Source: Peronospora farinosa | Taxonomy: Eukaryota > Oomycota > Peronosporomycetes > Peronosporales > Peronosporaceae | Assembly (NCBI GenBank): GCA_947646735.1 | Contig: CANTFK010000838.1 | Coordinates: 62,001 to 126,000 of the forward strand | DNA: 64,000 nt | Direction of reading: 5' to 3' | Shown: in pieces, positions 22,228 to 32,629 of the stretch | Layout: every line of letters begins with the position of its first letter | Position numbering within the stretch: position 1 is the stretch's first letter | Translations under genes and position numbers: made by a program | Notes under the pieces: model-generated | Database searches by the model: none | Told to the model about the DNA's origin: nothing | What the model saw: the letters and a program-made list of their open reading frames with translations, nothing else

Positions 22228-22580
22228 TCATGTTGACATACAGTCATTAGTTTGAGCATGATCAGGTTATAGATTAGATTACTGCTATTCATGAACCTAA
22301 TGACTGGATGTCTCATACTACAGGTCTCCCTCCGCAAAGTTATCCTCGATAAGTTAAACCTCCTTTTTGCTATAGAATGTATGTCCGCTTTATTATTAGC
22401 CTGATTATGTACGTAAACAATCCTCCAATAGCTTGACCCCTGATAAGTTATTAAAATGTATGTCCACCGTACTTATTACTCATTGGAGAGAGACTTATCA
22501 TTCGGGATGTGCTATCATGTCTCAAACAAGACCAGAGGTCAAGGTCATACATATCATTATTATTATATCACTTGATAACA
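22228..22580. other. Spacer between tandem antiporter genes
   Basis: 353 bp between the two antiporter genes. It is AT-rich, with a twice-occurring GAATGTATGTCC / AAATGTATGTCC motif near 22376 and 22455. No gene recognised. The open frame of the downstream gene extends upstream of 22581 but without an in-frame ATG matching the paralog's start, so 22581 is used. Confidence 0.5.
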
Positions 22581-24341
22581 ATGGAGGACGCTGTACTGGT
22601 GCTACTTATGTTGTTTGTGCTGGTAATGGCATCATACATGCTCGGACGATATTCGTGTATGCTGGTGTCACAGAGCAGCTTTGCACTAATGCTCGGACTC
22701 TTTGTGGGACTCTTTATGATCATGGGTGGCAAGCACGCGCAACTGCACACGCATTTGAACTTGGACAATAGCCTCTTTTTTAATGTATTGCTGCCACCGA
22801 TTATCTATGAAGGAGGGTTCTCAATTAAACGGCAGGCATTCTTTCGCAACTTTCCAGCTATTATGAGCACAGCTGTCATTGGTACCGTCGTGGCTACGAC
22901 AGTCACGGGCGGTGTCTTATACCTTGCAGGCTCAGTTGGCATGGTGACAAGACTTTCATGGGTAGAGGCATTTCTCTTCGGTACATTGATTAACGCAGTT
23001 GACACAGTAGCTACACTGAGCTGCTTTGACAAGCTCAATGTGCCGCCGCTGTTGTTCAATCTCGTCTTTGGAGAGAGTGTGATGAATGACGCAGTGGCGA
23101 TTGCACTGTATCAGACGCTGCAAAAGTGGGACGCGGAGAGTAGCCTTACTGCCAAGCAGTTGGTGCGGGTAGCACTTGATACTTGTGGTATGTTTATCGG
23201 GTCATTGACCGTGAGTGCTCTGATCACGCTCGGTGGAGCTTTCCTTTTGAAACGCCAGTTTTTCGCGACATTGCGCTATTACCCGAGCTATGAAATCTCG
23301 CTGTGTTTGATCTTTAGTCTGTTGACATACTTTGTGGCAGACAGTTTGAAGTTGAGTGGAATTGTGGCACTTTTTTTCTCGGGCACCATGACGGCGCACT
23401 ATCATTTTAATACGTTATCGAGGGAAGCGCAGCATGCGTTTACGCACCTGTTGCACACGTTGGCGTTTGTCTGCGAGAACATCGTGTATGTTTTCATGGG
23501 TACATCGGTGGTTATGATTTTCGCTGGCCATGGAGAAGAGAACGCTGGCGCCTCACTGCGCGTAGATGATATCGACTGGTCTTTCATTGGCCTTACACTG
23601 GCGGCCTGTATTGTTGCACGTTTCTTCAATATTTTCCCGCTTCTGAGTCTCTGCAACTGCTTGCGGTCTCCGTCGAACCGGATTCCGGTTAAGCACATGA
23701 GCGTCATCTGGCTTGCAGGTCTTCGTGGATCAATGGCTTTTGCTCTGGCAAAAAACTGGAACTACGTTGGCCTTTCTGGAGGATCGCACCGCCGACTTAT
23801 CGAGTCTACGACTCTTGTTGTGATTCTCATTACAACGATCGTTGTTGGCGGTCTCATGGGTCCGTTGTTGTCGAGCTTGCAACTTACAGGCAAGACCAAA
23901 GACAATGGTCATCTCGACCAGTCCGATGCAGACAGGAGTTCTAAGACTGCATCAGAGTCCGAAGAGGTTTTATCACGGCTAGTTCAGCGGAGCACACGTC
24001 ATGGTGAGGATTTGCATGGAGCCGTAGCTTTTCCAGAGGAAGAGCAAGCCAAGGAGAAACTTCATGGCATGGACGATGAGGTCCCAGTTCTTACCCCACG
24101 ACCACAGTTTATCGATACTATGAACGACAACGAAGATGGAACGAGCTTGGCTTTACCCGTGCCCCGTTCTCGTGGCGATTCACTGACCGGGGCGTTTTTT
24201 CGCCATTGGCAAGCATTCGACACAACATACATGCAGCCAGTGTTTGGCGGAATTTCACAGCAATCCACAACAATGAGAATGAATGATGATCATCATATTA
24301 ACATGCAACTAGCTAAAACGCAGGCAGAGTGCGCTTTGTGA
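22581..24341 (+). CDS. Cation/proton antiporter (NHE/NHX, CPA1), paralog 2
   Basis: Intronless, 586 residues, tandem duplicate of the 20443-22227 gene. It shares the FFNVLLPPIIYEGGFSIKRQ region almost base for base and then diverges. The ion-binding motif ESVMNDAVAI is intact with Asp at residue 170. The segment AVDTVATLSCF has Thr where paralog 1 has Pro; both versions occur among NHX/NHE members. A hydrophobic core of about 440 residues is followed by an acidic, Ser-rich tail that ends with the shared RHWQAFDTTYMQPVFGG block. The start was chosen by alignment with paralog 1: both begin a few residues before EDAVL and a hydrophobic first helix. Confidence 0.92.
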   Translation: MEDAVLVLLMLFVLVMASYMLGRYSCMLVSQSSFALMLGLFVGLFMIMGGKHAQLHTHLNLDNSLFFNVLLPPIIYEGGFSIKRQAFFRNFPAIMSTAVIGTVVATTVTGGVLYLAGSVGMVTRLSWVEAFLFGTLINAVDTVATLSCFDKLNVPPLLFNLVFGESVMNDAVAIALYQTLQKWDAESSLTAKQLVRVALDTCGMFIGSLTVSALITLGGAFLLKRQFFATLRYYPSYEISLCLIFSLLTYFVADSLKLSGIVALFFSGTMTAHYHFNTLSREAQHAFTHLLHTLAFVCENIVYVFMGTSVVMIFAGHGEENAGASLRVDDIDWSFIGLTLAACIVARFFNIFPLLSLCNCLRSPSNRIPVKHMSVIWLAGLRGSMAFALAKNWNYVGLSGGSHRRLIESTTLVVILITTIVVGGLMGPLLSSLQLTGKTKDNGHLDQSDADRSSKTASESEEVLSRLVQRSTRHGEDLHGAVAFPEEEQAKEKLHGMDDEVPVLTPRPQFIDTMNDNEDGTSLALPVPRSRGDSLTGAFFRHWQAFDTTYMQPVFGGISQQSTTMRMNDDHHINMQLAKTQAECAL

Positions 24342-25344
24342 ATGAATCTTAGAGTTAAAGCTGTTGCACTGTAGACTGCAAAGCTGTCAAATTTGTAGCT
24401 AGTTGCAAACATGAATTGATACAATTTATCATGTTTCAGGGCTTGTCTGCAGTCAATAGACATGCTGATATAAAGACACAAAATCCGACACCACTTGGAA
24501 AGCGGGACACCATTGTTGACCAGCTCATTCGGGTTCTTTCATATTCACGAGAGCCGCAAGCGCATTCAAGAAAGTGTCCTATATCGCCTCTTCGCCTTGT
24601 GTTTGCACGGAAGCAGCTTAAGTGTGAAATGAGGAAGGACAATTGCTGAAGAAGTTCACGAAAAACGTAATGTAGGTCGTTGCGTTTATCAAAGCAGCAT
24701 TCCTGGAGCTGAAATATGATAATGAATAGCTTTGTACTGCCGTGTGCTTAACTGACGTTACTGTTTTACCATGTCATATAAACAAGATGCACCTTGCTGA
24801 TTGCTTGACCTCCAGGACATTATCGTATGTAGTATTTAGCGACGTGAAAACGTCGAGTATATTTCTTCAAGTGTTCTAATATCTCATGTTGCATTGTATC
24901 ACTGGAGGGTTTACTTTGGTGAGCAACGGAGTCGAAAATGTAATGGAGACGTTTTAGTCGGACCAGCCTGCTACCTACGCCTATACCCAGTAAGCCCGGT
25001 GCTATCAGATCATTTTGATACAGGTTGTGTTTGATGGTCTTGAGTGTTTCATGTTTGCTTCTTTTTCCATTCCGGTGATAGATAGGAAATGGCAAAAGTC
25101 ACATATGTATCTTGCTTCGTTTTCAAATAGCAGGGTCTCGGCAGACAAAGGAACAAGAAAACATAATGCTTGAGACTGGTCTACCATTACTACACGAACT
25201 ACAGCCTCCACCTTCGCTCTTCCGCCTCCACCTGATCCTTTCCTGTTTCTTTCATCTCTTCTGTCAGCGACACGAGGTGGACAGGAAGGGAATGTATCTG
25301 TTGGAGTCCGCAATTTCGCTCCGTACCACGGCGAATCTAGAGCA
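24342..25344. other. Intergenic, no gene recognised
   Basis: About 1 kb after the second antiporter gene. Open frames up to about 90 codons occur but none has recognisable features. The last part (25100-25344), read on the minus strand, directly follows the end of the eIF2-gamma-like pseudogene and may hold its former 3' end or unrelated filler. Confidence 0.5.
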
Positions 25345-26313
25345 AACGATAAGGCGTCAATGCTTGTCAATCCGACGATTGACGGCGGAATCTTGACAAG
25401 GTTCTGCTTTACAGCCAGCTCCTCCACCTTCGACAGCTTCTGCATCTTCGAGCCTACTGCCCTCCTGAGTCTCCATACCCAGTTGATGCTGAAGCAGGTA
25501 ATTGTTAGTTCCAGCTCCATGAATACGTGAGGACAGAATGGTCTACATGACCAACCAGACGATCCGAACGCATCAGCGTCGGGTCAATGTGCGTTCCTAC
25601 ACCGGTCGGTCCACCGCGTACGGCAAACTGCAGGTCGTTCTTCTTAACACAAAGCGACACAATAGGGATGCAAGTCGTCTTGCCTTCCTCTTCCTTGCTG
25701 ACAATACCGCGATGCACCTCGATCTCGTCGCCAACACGCAGCAACCCTTGAGGTTCTTCACGTATTCATTAGGTTTATTCACATCGAATGAGCGAATGAC
25801 AATTAGCTTAAGCTACCGAGGTAAAGTGTCTCGCTTTGAAATGGGAATGTTGCAACAAATGTACGTCCACATCGTATTTGAACACGGCCGAGATGGAGAC
25901 AATCAGGGCGTCGCGAGCAACCGGTCACAAACTTCCTTATCTGCTCGTGCTGAGCCACAGTGGCATCGTCTTTGATCCGATTTACCTTGATCGGCAGAAT
26001 GATGATATTCTGCAAGCGCATGATCGCAATAGCGGCAAAAAAAGATACTCGGATGTCTGTGACTAAGGGCATACTTTATTACAGGCAGCAATGCGACAAC
26101 CATGAAAGCGACACCGTTCAGCATCATAGCCATAAGAAACATAGGAAGAAAAGATGTGAACTTCTTCAACTCATTCCTCCTCTCCCTGCACTGGACCATC
26201 TTTGGTCGACAGTCCAAATAAAGCGTTTTTTCAAAAGGACTCCCCCCGTCTAAGTCATTCGCTAAGCGGCATTGATAGTAGTCAGCCAATACGAATGGAT
26301 AGTTGTCCCACAT
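25345..26313 (-). pseudogene. EIF2S3: eIF2 gamma subunit pseudogene
   Basis: eIF2-gamma is the GTPase subunit that carries initiator tRNA to the ribosome. On the minus strand, pieces in several frames align in order with it: MLNGVAFMVVALL (family MLNGAAVMDAALL, after the G3 motif), then IMRLQNIIILPIKVNRIKDD (family NKVDLIKED, the G4 NKxD is lost), [94 protein letters not shown], and a terminal RRIDKH. Frame changes, internal stops and deletions separate them, including loss of the GGVAGGS-type segment before LRVGDE. No introns are needed for the alignment, so a processed copy is possible, but no poly-A is seen. The 5' G1 region was not found. Confidence 0.8.
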
Positions 26314-26407
26314 CTTGGCCCCAGTATAGTGTCACATACAATCTGTCATATTCATTTGCGTTGTCGTTCCTTCTCTCTTATTCGAGAATCTGCCGGCTAA
26401 AGTTGAA

Positions 26408-28151
26408 ATGGTGACGCTGTTCTGCGCGTTCGTTGGTACGAAGGAAAGCGTATTTCCTGTACATATTGACGCGAGTCAGTCGGTGGGGCATTTGAAAGAT
26501 GCGATCAAGATGGATAACCAACGGAGGATTACATGTGACGCAAACGACCTGCAGCTCTATCCTGCCAAGACGAAAATCGACACGGCAAAGACAGAGGACG
26601 GCAAGTGGCTATCCTCGAGCACGGAGGATGTGAAAAAGTTGAAGGAGGGCGAGAAGACTTCTCACGTCGTAGAGCTAACGAAAGAAGACCGAGAGATGCA
26701 GGGGGAAGACTCTATTACCCAACTCCTTGCAGGCATGGAGACCCCAAAAGCGAGACAAATTTACGTGCTGGTGGTGATTCCAGACCACGAACAACAGTTG
26801 CATGCTCAAAATGTACATGACTCAATACGGATGCGAGAAGCCAGAATTATTGATTCGCGTTTTAGGAGGCTGCTAAATGAAAAGCTGGCCCCCTTATTAC
26901 ATAAAAAGTCAAAGTCTGTTTCGAATGCGACATTGGGTCAAAGTGAGATTGCAAGATTGGAAAAAGGAAAACAGATCATGCATTTTGCACCAGTAGAGTA
27001 CGGAGAAGTATTTTGGTCGGAAGAAGTTCAGACTCAAGCTGATGCGATTACGAATAAGGCTGTTTTAACGCATTTATTACTCCTTTTTTCAGCAGCGTAC
27101 TAGAAAGCTGTGGTTTGGTATTCGTCAATAGTGAGGAATATCAATGGTTGCCTCAGTCTACAAGTTTGGACAAGAGCATAGACCACAAACCGGACGGATT
27201 TGCACCCACCGTGGGATGTTTCGTGTCAAGCCAGAACCAAATGATCAAGTTCAGCGCCCGGATGGATTTCGATTTGGAGTAGCAGAGGAAGAACTGTTCG
27301 ACTGCTTCATTTTGTTCGAAAGCAAGCTTTGGATATTTGATGCTGCGTTCGGCCAAGTGGCACGGTACCTGGAAAACCTTTGCCCCGACTCGTCAGCAAG
27401 CGCCATTCTCTTTGACCGCCGCTCCTTCTGGCTGATCAAAAGCGGCAAGGCCGTTATTTACAGCGTTCAAACAGCGAAATGGATCACCAAGGGCTCGAAA
27501 TCATTGTTTCAGAGTTTCATTTCTGAGAACACGTCGCCGTGGGTAACATACTTAACCAATGCCTGCATTTCATTGGGAGTTGATGTGGTGGAAGGCGATG
27601 CATTTCTCGGCCGTGGCGCATTTGGACGCGTGTTCAAGGTAATTGGGCAAGGCGGAAAGATTTTCGCGGTAAAAATCGTAACGGATATGGGACGTCTTGA
27701 AGTAGAGCAGCAACTGTTGATGAAGACTCAGCACACAGGCTTGACGATTAGTCCTGTCGGAGAGCTCATCGAAACTATTGAAAGCGCGGCGATGTTATTG
27801 TATCCTGTTGGGAAACCTCTACCGCAACCAACCACTCGAGAGGAAGTACGAAGCCTCTTTAACATGTTATGGCAGCTCCACGCGAATGGCCTGGTCCATG
27901 GAGATCCTCGCGTATCGAATGTGATTCTCACTGAGGAGAAGGCTCTCTGGATTGATCTTGTGGAAGTGATGGATGCGAGCCCCGTTTTGAAACGATGTGA
28001 TGCTGAAATTCTTACACGGTCCATCCTGAGAGTCCCTCTCAACCATTCGCTGAGCCTGGAGCTGGTGCAGTCGCTTAATAGCTATTACCAAAGCGCTTCG
28101 CAAGAAAATATCGATCATTTGGCCGAAGAAGTCTATCAAAGCGTACTGTAG
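26408..28151 (+). pseudogene. CRN: CRN (crinkler) family effector with kinase-like C-terminus, frameshifted
   Basis: CRN proteins are secreted or translocated oomycete effectors with a conserved N-terminus and variable C-terminal domains acting in host nuclei. The first open frame (26408-27103) starts MVTLFCAFVG and has the LxLFLAK-type motif as LQLYPAK, followed by a GKWL and a DI-like region ending IYVLVVIP. The downstream frame (to 28151) carries a protein-kinase-like domain: Gly-rich loop GRGAFGRVFKV, a VAIK-type Lys in FAVKIV, a catalytic loop LVHGDPRVSNVIL (HGD for HRD) and IDLVEV where DFG would be. It resembles the CRN8-type D2 kinase class. Two single-base frame changes, near a T run at about 27086 and near 27212, separate the parts. 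They may be real lesions or assembly errors; an intron near 27090 is a weaker alternative. Confidence 0.85.
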
Positions 28152-28765
28152 CATGATAAAGGTAGCTGCAGGTTTTTGCTGTCCAGGAAACGCTCGAGTA
28201 GCCCTGTAGAGCCTAATGAGATGACGTTGCTGCGATGGCGCATTAAACGTTTGATTGTGGGCAAGATCGTGAGTCAGGATAGGGAACGATCGAAAAGGTT
28301 AAATAGGTTTCGAGGTAGCAAACGGTTTGCGAACTATATTTTTTGCATATTGCCATTTAAGCGTGACTTTTGATAGTCGTAAACTTGATCCTCGTTTAAC
28401 GTATGGCTACGACCAACCCCTTTAGCAAGAGTTGGGATCTGATTAATGCCTGTTTGAACATGTATGTCGCCCCTTGGCCCGCAAATTGGCGTTCCGGGCT
28501 GTAATGCGATCGAAGATGACGACCATCAACAGTATGACAAATTGTGCGTAGCGTTTCATCTAGCCGGTGTTCGAACTGTTCCTACTGTCAGAGCTAACTA
28601 CAATGCCAGCCGAGTTCTAAATGCACTCCACAGTGCAATCGACGCCATGCTCGCAGCGAACCGAATTGAGAGGACGCACCAGGCGACTCACCACAGCTAG
28701 GCGCTTGATCCTGAAAAGAGTGGTAAACACCTATCGCTATGGGCCCTCTTTCCTGCGCACATTAC
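28152..28765. other. Intergenic, no gene recognised
   Basis: Between the CRN locus and the 3' end of the PDH E1-alpha gene. An open frame at 28464-28700 (plus) has no recognisable motif and no supportable start context. Probably 3' flanks of both genes plus filler. Confidence 0.5.
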
Positions 28766-30058
28766 TTACTGACGCTTGCCGTTGTACATGCTCTTGGCGT
28801 AGTCGGGGAAACGGATGAACGGCGGGTACTCGTTGTTTCCCTTTTCGTCCGCGTACACGCCCTCAAAAGCTGAAGACTCATCGGGCTTGCCCGACGCTTT
28901 GGCTTCTTTGGTAGCCTTCACAACCTCGGCGCGCACCTTCTTCTCCACTTCCTTGATCTCGTCCGCCGTAGCAAGTTCACCCTCGATCATGCGTTTCTTT
29001 ACGAGCTCAATGGGGTCACGCGATGCACGTATCTGCGAGATCTCGTCACGATTACGGTACGTCACACCGGGGTCAGACATGGAGTGGCCGTGGTAACGGT
29101 ACGTGTTCATTTCCACAAAGATGGGACCCTTGCCTTCGCCGCACCACTGCTTCAGAAACTTGGTGCACTCACGCACGGCGAGCACGTCGTTACCATCGCA
29201 CTTGATCCCGGGGATCTTATTGCCAATAGTGTAGTAATCCGTGTTGTTGGATGAACGCTGAACAGACGTTCCCATACCGTATTGATTGTTTTCAATGCAG
29301 AAAATGACCGGTAGCTTCCACAGAGCAGCCATATTGGCAGCTTCAAAGACTTGACCCTGGTTAGCGGCACCGTCACCAAACATGGTGATGGCGCAAGGCA
29401 TAAGGCCCTCGCCATTGTGATTGTACTTGCTGGCAAATGCCAGACCCGCTCCAACTGGTACTTGGGCACCGACAATACCTTGTCCACCATAGAAATTGGC
29501 CTTCTTACTGTAGAAATGCATGGAGCCACCCTTGCCACCAGTGGCGCCATCCTTCTTACCAAACAGCTCAGCCAGAATGTCCTTCACCTCCGCACCACGA
29601 GCGAGCATGATACAGTGGTTACGGTATGACGTAATCCACGAGTCCGTACGGTCCAAAGCGGCCTCCACACCAGTAGCTACAGCCTCCTGTCCATCGTACA
29701 AGTGGCAGAAACCGCGAATAGTACGGGCCTTGTACTCGTTATCGTTCGTGATCTCCATACGACGCATCGTGTACATCATCTTATAATAGTCCATCATCTC
29801 CTTACGATTAGTCACGGCAAATTCAGGCGGTCCCTCCTCAAGACCTGTGTTACATTATATAAAAAGAAGACCATCACTCTGCCTTTAGATATCAATTATG
29901 ACAGAGACAAGTAAATTAGCTCACGCACGGTGTAGATCATAGGGTGCGGCAAACTCAAACGTGATATCACCCGAAGCGTTGGCAGCGCCACTAAAGTCAC
30001 GCGTAGCGGGTGTGGCGTTGCGAATCAACGTGGCGGCTGAGCGGCGAAGCATCATCAT
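28766..30058 (-). CDS. PDHA1: Pyruvate dehydrogenase E1 component, alpha subunit, mitochondrial
   Basis: E1-alpha with E1-beta decarboxylates pyruvate using thiamine diphosphate and loads the acetyl group on E2 lipoate in the mitochondrial matrix. Two exons (30058-29929 and 29844-28766) encode 402 residues. The N-terminus starts with three ATGs and is an Arg/Ala/Ser-rich presequence with no acidic residue in its first 20. Family motifs: YYKMMYTMRRME, FCHLYDGQEAV, the Mg-TPP motif GDGAANQGQVFEAANMA with downstream ENNQYGMGTS, and the YRYHGHSMSDPG loop that carries the regulatory Ser sites in animals. Length matches eukaryotic E1-alpha. It is divergent from the USP39 gene across 455 bp. Confidence 0.95.
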
Positions 30059-30513
30059 GGTGGAGATTAAGATGGCGCTTATTTTCTGCTTGGTGGCGGA
30101 TTGTGGAGTGATGGTGCCACACGCAGATGTAAAATTCAGTTAAATACGATTATCCCTCCTCTCATGACCAATAACGTGGCTGCAAATCACAAGGAGCGTG
30201 CAGATTGGACAAAAAGCAATTGCTTAGTTAATGGATGAAGGTGCAGGCCTCTTTGCAGACAGGTGCCTAGTTGAGTACAATTCTAGATGGTAGGGGCTAC
30301 TTAAATGCTCCTAAGATGATGATAGTGTGGTAGGTTGACGGTGTGTAGCAATGCCTACTGTATCAAGGGAACAAACTTGCTACTCTGCCAACGAATCCAT
30401 TAAAATCCTTGTCATTTAATCGGTAGATTTTATAAACAATAACAGCCAATCATATGATGAATTATGAAAACGGGACTTGATATCCGGACACTAAACGCAA
30501 TAATACTGTAGCA
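30059..30513. promoter_or_regulatory. Divergent intergenic region, PDHA / USP39
   Basis: 455 bp between the start codons of the two divergently transcribed genes. It must hold both promoters. No specific initiator motif can be defended, and there is no convincing open frame. Confidence 0.45.
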
Positions 30514-32595
30514 ATGGCCACCATCAAGCGTAAAGCGGAAGCTGATGCAGATAATGCCACCGTTAAGCGTCGCAAGTGCCCGTACTTGGACACTGTAAAC
30601 CACCAGTTACTAGATTTTGACTTTGAAAAAGTGTGCTCCATCAGTCTATCGGATCAAAATGTCTATGCCTGCCTCGTTTGCGGCAAATACTTCAAAGGCC
30701 GTGGCCGCAATACGCACGCCTTTACACACTCAGTGCAAAGCAGCCATCATGTGTTTATTAATCTGCAGACGGATCGTATCTACTGCCTCCCGGATAATTA
30801 CGAGGTGGTGGACCACACGCTCAAGCCCGTGCAGGACGCGCTGCGTCCGACATTTGAGGCCGCTCAGATCGCCCGACTGGACGAGAACCGTATCTTAGCG
30901 CAGGATGCTTTCGGCGTCTCGTATCTTCCAGGATTCATCGGTTTGAACAACCTCAAACACACGGACTACATCAATGTGGTCGTGCAGGCGCTGGCCCATG
31001 TACCGCCGCTCCGAGACTTCTTTTTGGCCAACAAGACGGGGAAGATAAAGTCGAAGCTTGTGCTGCGCTTCGGGGAGCTCCTGCGAAAGATGTGGAGTCC
31101 ACACAACTTTAAGAACACGGTGAGGAAGGGCATGTACGATGTGACGGCATGTTTTGCTTTTTATTGTTTGTAGTGCTGAACAGACTTGTCTTTTGTGGCG
31201 TGCGTGCTGCAGATCAGTCCGCATGAACTGGTGCAAGAGATCTCGGTCAGCAGCAAAAAGAAGTTCCACGTCGGATCGCAAAATGAAAGTGTCGAGCTCT
31301 TGGCGTGGCTGCTAAACGAATTGCATAGGGTAAGACTGCTGCCTGGTCCTTTAAAGATACTGGTTGGTAATAATGCGACATGCCGCGTTTGTAGGGGCTG
31401 GGCGGATCGAAAAAATCGGGAAGTAGCATCATTCACAAGTGTTTTCAAGGCTTTGTAGAGGTGACAACGGACGATGGAACGAAGGGTGCGTCTGCGGATC
31501 CGGCAGAGCGCGCATCGGCTGTCTCCACTACGGTGTCACCGTTCTTGTAAGTCGCTAGTGCTCATTTGTTTTGTGTTTGTACGTCGTACTCACTAAGTTG
31601 CTGCACTTGTAGGATGATGGCGCTGGACTTGCCGTCTACACCATTGTTCAAGGATTCTCAAGGTGGAAACATCATCCCCCAAGTAAGTGCAGCTCAATTG
31701 TCAGATACTGTAAACGAAGTGGAGTAGCGAAGTGACATTTTGTCGATCAACTTTTGCTGTAGATTCCACTGTTTACAGTGCTTGAGAAGTATGACGGTTC
31801 ACATGTCACACACGTGCTTCAAAACTCTCATCGACTCAAGAAGACCTACCAGATCGAGACGCTGCCAGCTTACCTGATTTTTCACGTGAAGCGTTTCACG
31901 CGCAACAACTTCTTCATCGAGAAGAATCCAACGATTGTAAACTTTCCTGTTAAGAACCTCGAATTACGGGATTACATGAAGCTAGGCCAGGATATGTTAC
32001 CGGAGGAGGAGCTTCAGAATAAGTCAATTTCCGAGCTACGAACTCTGCTACGCAACCACAACCAATCGACTGAGGTACGACGTACAATTTGGTCTCTTGT
32101 GGGTGACGAGTGGAGATTAAAAAAGGTTCTGGTGTATGATTTGTGGTGGTAGGATTGTGTCGAAAAGGCTGACTTGATTGAGGAGATTTTGCGCGTTACA
32201 CTTCCATCCACCAAGTACGTACTCGTTGTTGTCATACTGTAGCTTGCAGATCGTTGTCGAGGTCAACTTACATCGATGTTTCGTGTCACCAGATACAACT
32301 TGATTGCCAATATCTGCCACGATAGCCCAGTGACTACAGGCCAAGAGGCAGCGCTGCGAACCAATCCGTTAACGGAAGGAAGCTATCGTGTCCATGTCCA
32401 GAATAGAGTACGTGCTCTGAGAACTTTGTGTACGCAAAAGTTACAGCATCAACTGATTACTGTGTGTTCATACACTTATTCTCACAGGCAACCGAACAAT
32501 GGTACGAAATCCAAGATCTGCACGTTCAGGAAACGATGCCGCAGCTGATTGGAGTGTCCGAATCGTATTTGATGATTTACGAGCGGAAGGTGTAG
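30514..32595 (+). CDS. USP39: USP39/Sad1, tri-snRNP-associated ubiquitin-hydrolase-like splicing factor
   Basis: USP39 (yeast Sad1) is a non-catalytic USP-fold protein needed for U4/U6.U5 tri-snRNP stability. Eight exons (30514-31119, 31213-31329, 31395-31546, 31613-31682, 31763-32074, 32153-32214, 32293-32407, 32488-32595) encode 513 residues. A Lys/Arg-rich start is followed by a ZnF-UBP domain (CPYLDTVNHQ, CLVCGKYFKGRG, HAFTHSVQSSHHVF). The USP domain begins FIGLNNLKHTDYINVVVQAL: the catalytic Cys position is Asp, as in human USP39 (NNIKANDY), which confirms the family. Later motifs include IFHVKRFTRNNFFIEKN and EQWYEIQDLHV. Joining exon 6 to the AG at 32292 gives STKYNLIANICHD, the expected USP39 sequence, in preference to two earlier AGs. 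Confidence 0.93.
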
Positions 32596-32629
32596 CAACA
32601 TTAAAAAAATATAGTCGCAGTTATGCTGA

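Noticed and set aside
22509..22580. Upstream extension of the second antiporter
   Set aside because: Starts from a non-ATG codon and does not match the paralog's N-terminus; ATG 22581 aligns with paralog 1.
28464..28700. Possible small gene downstream of the CRN locus
   Set aside because: No recognisable motif, no signal peptide, no splice continuation; composition could be random.
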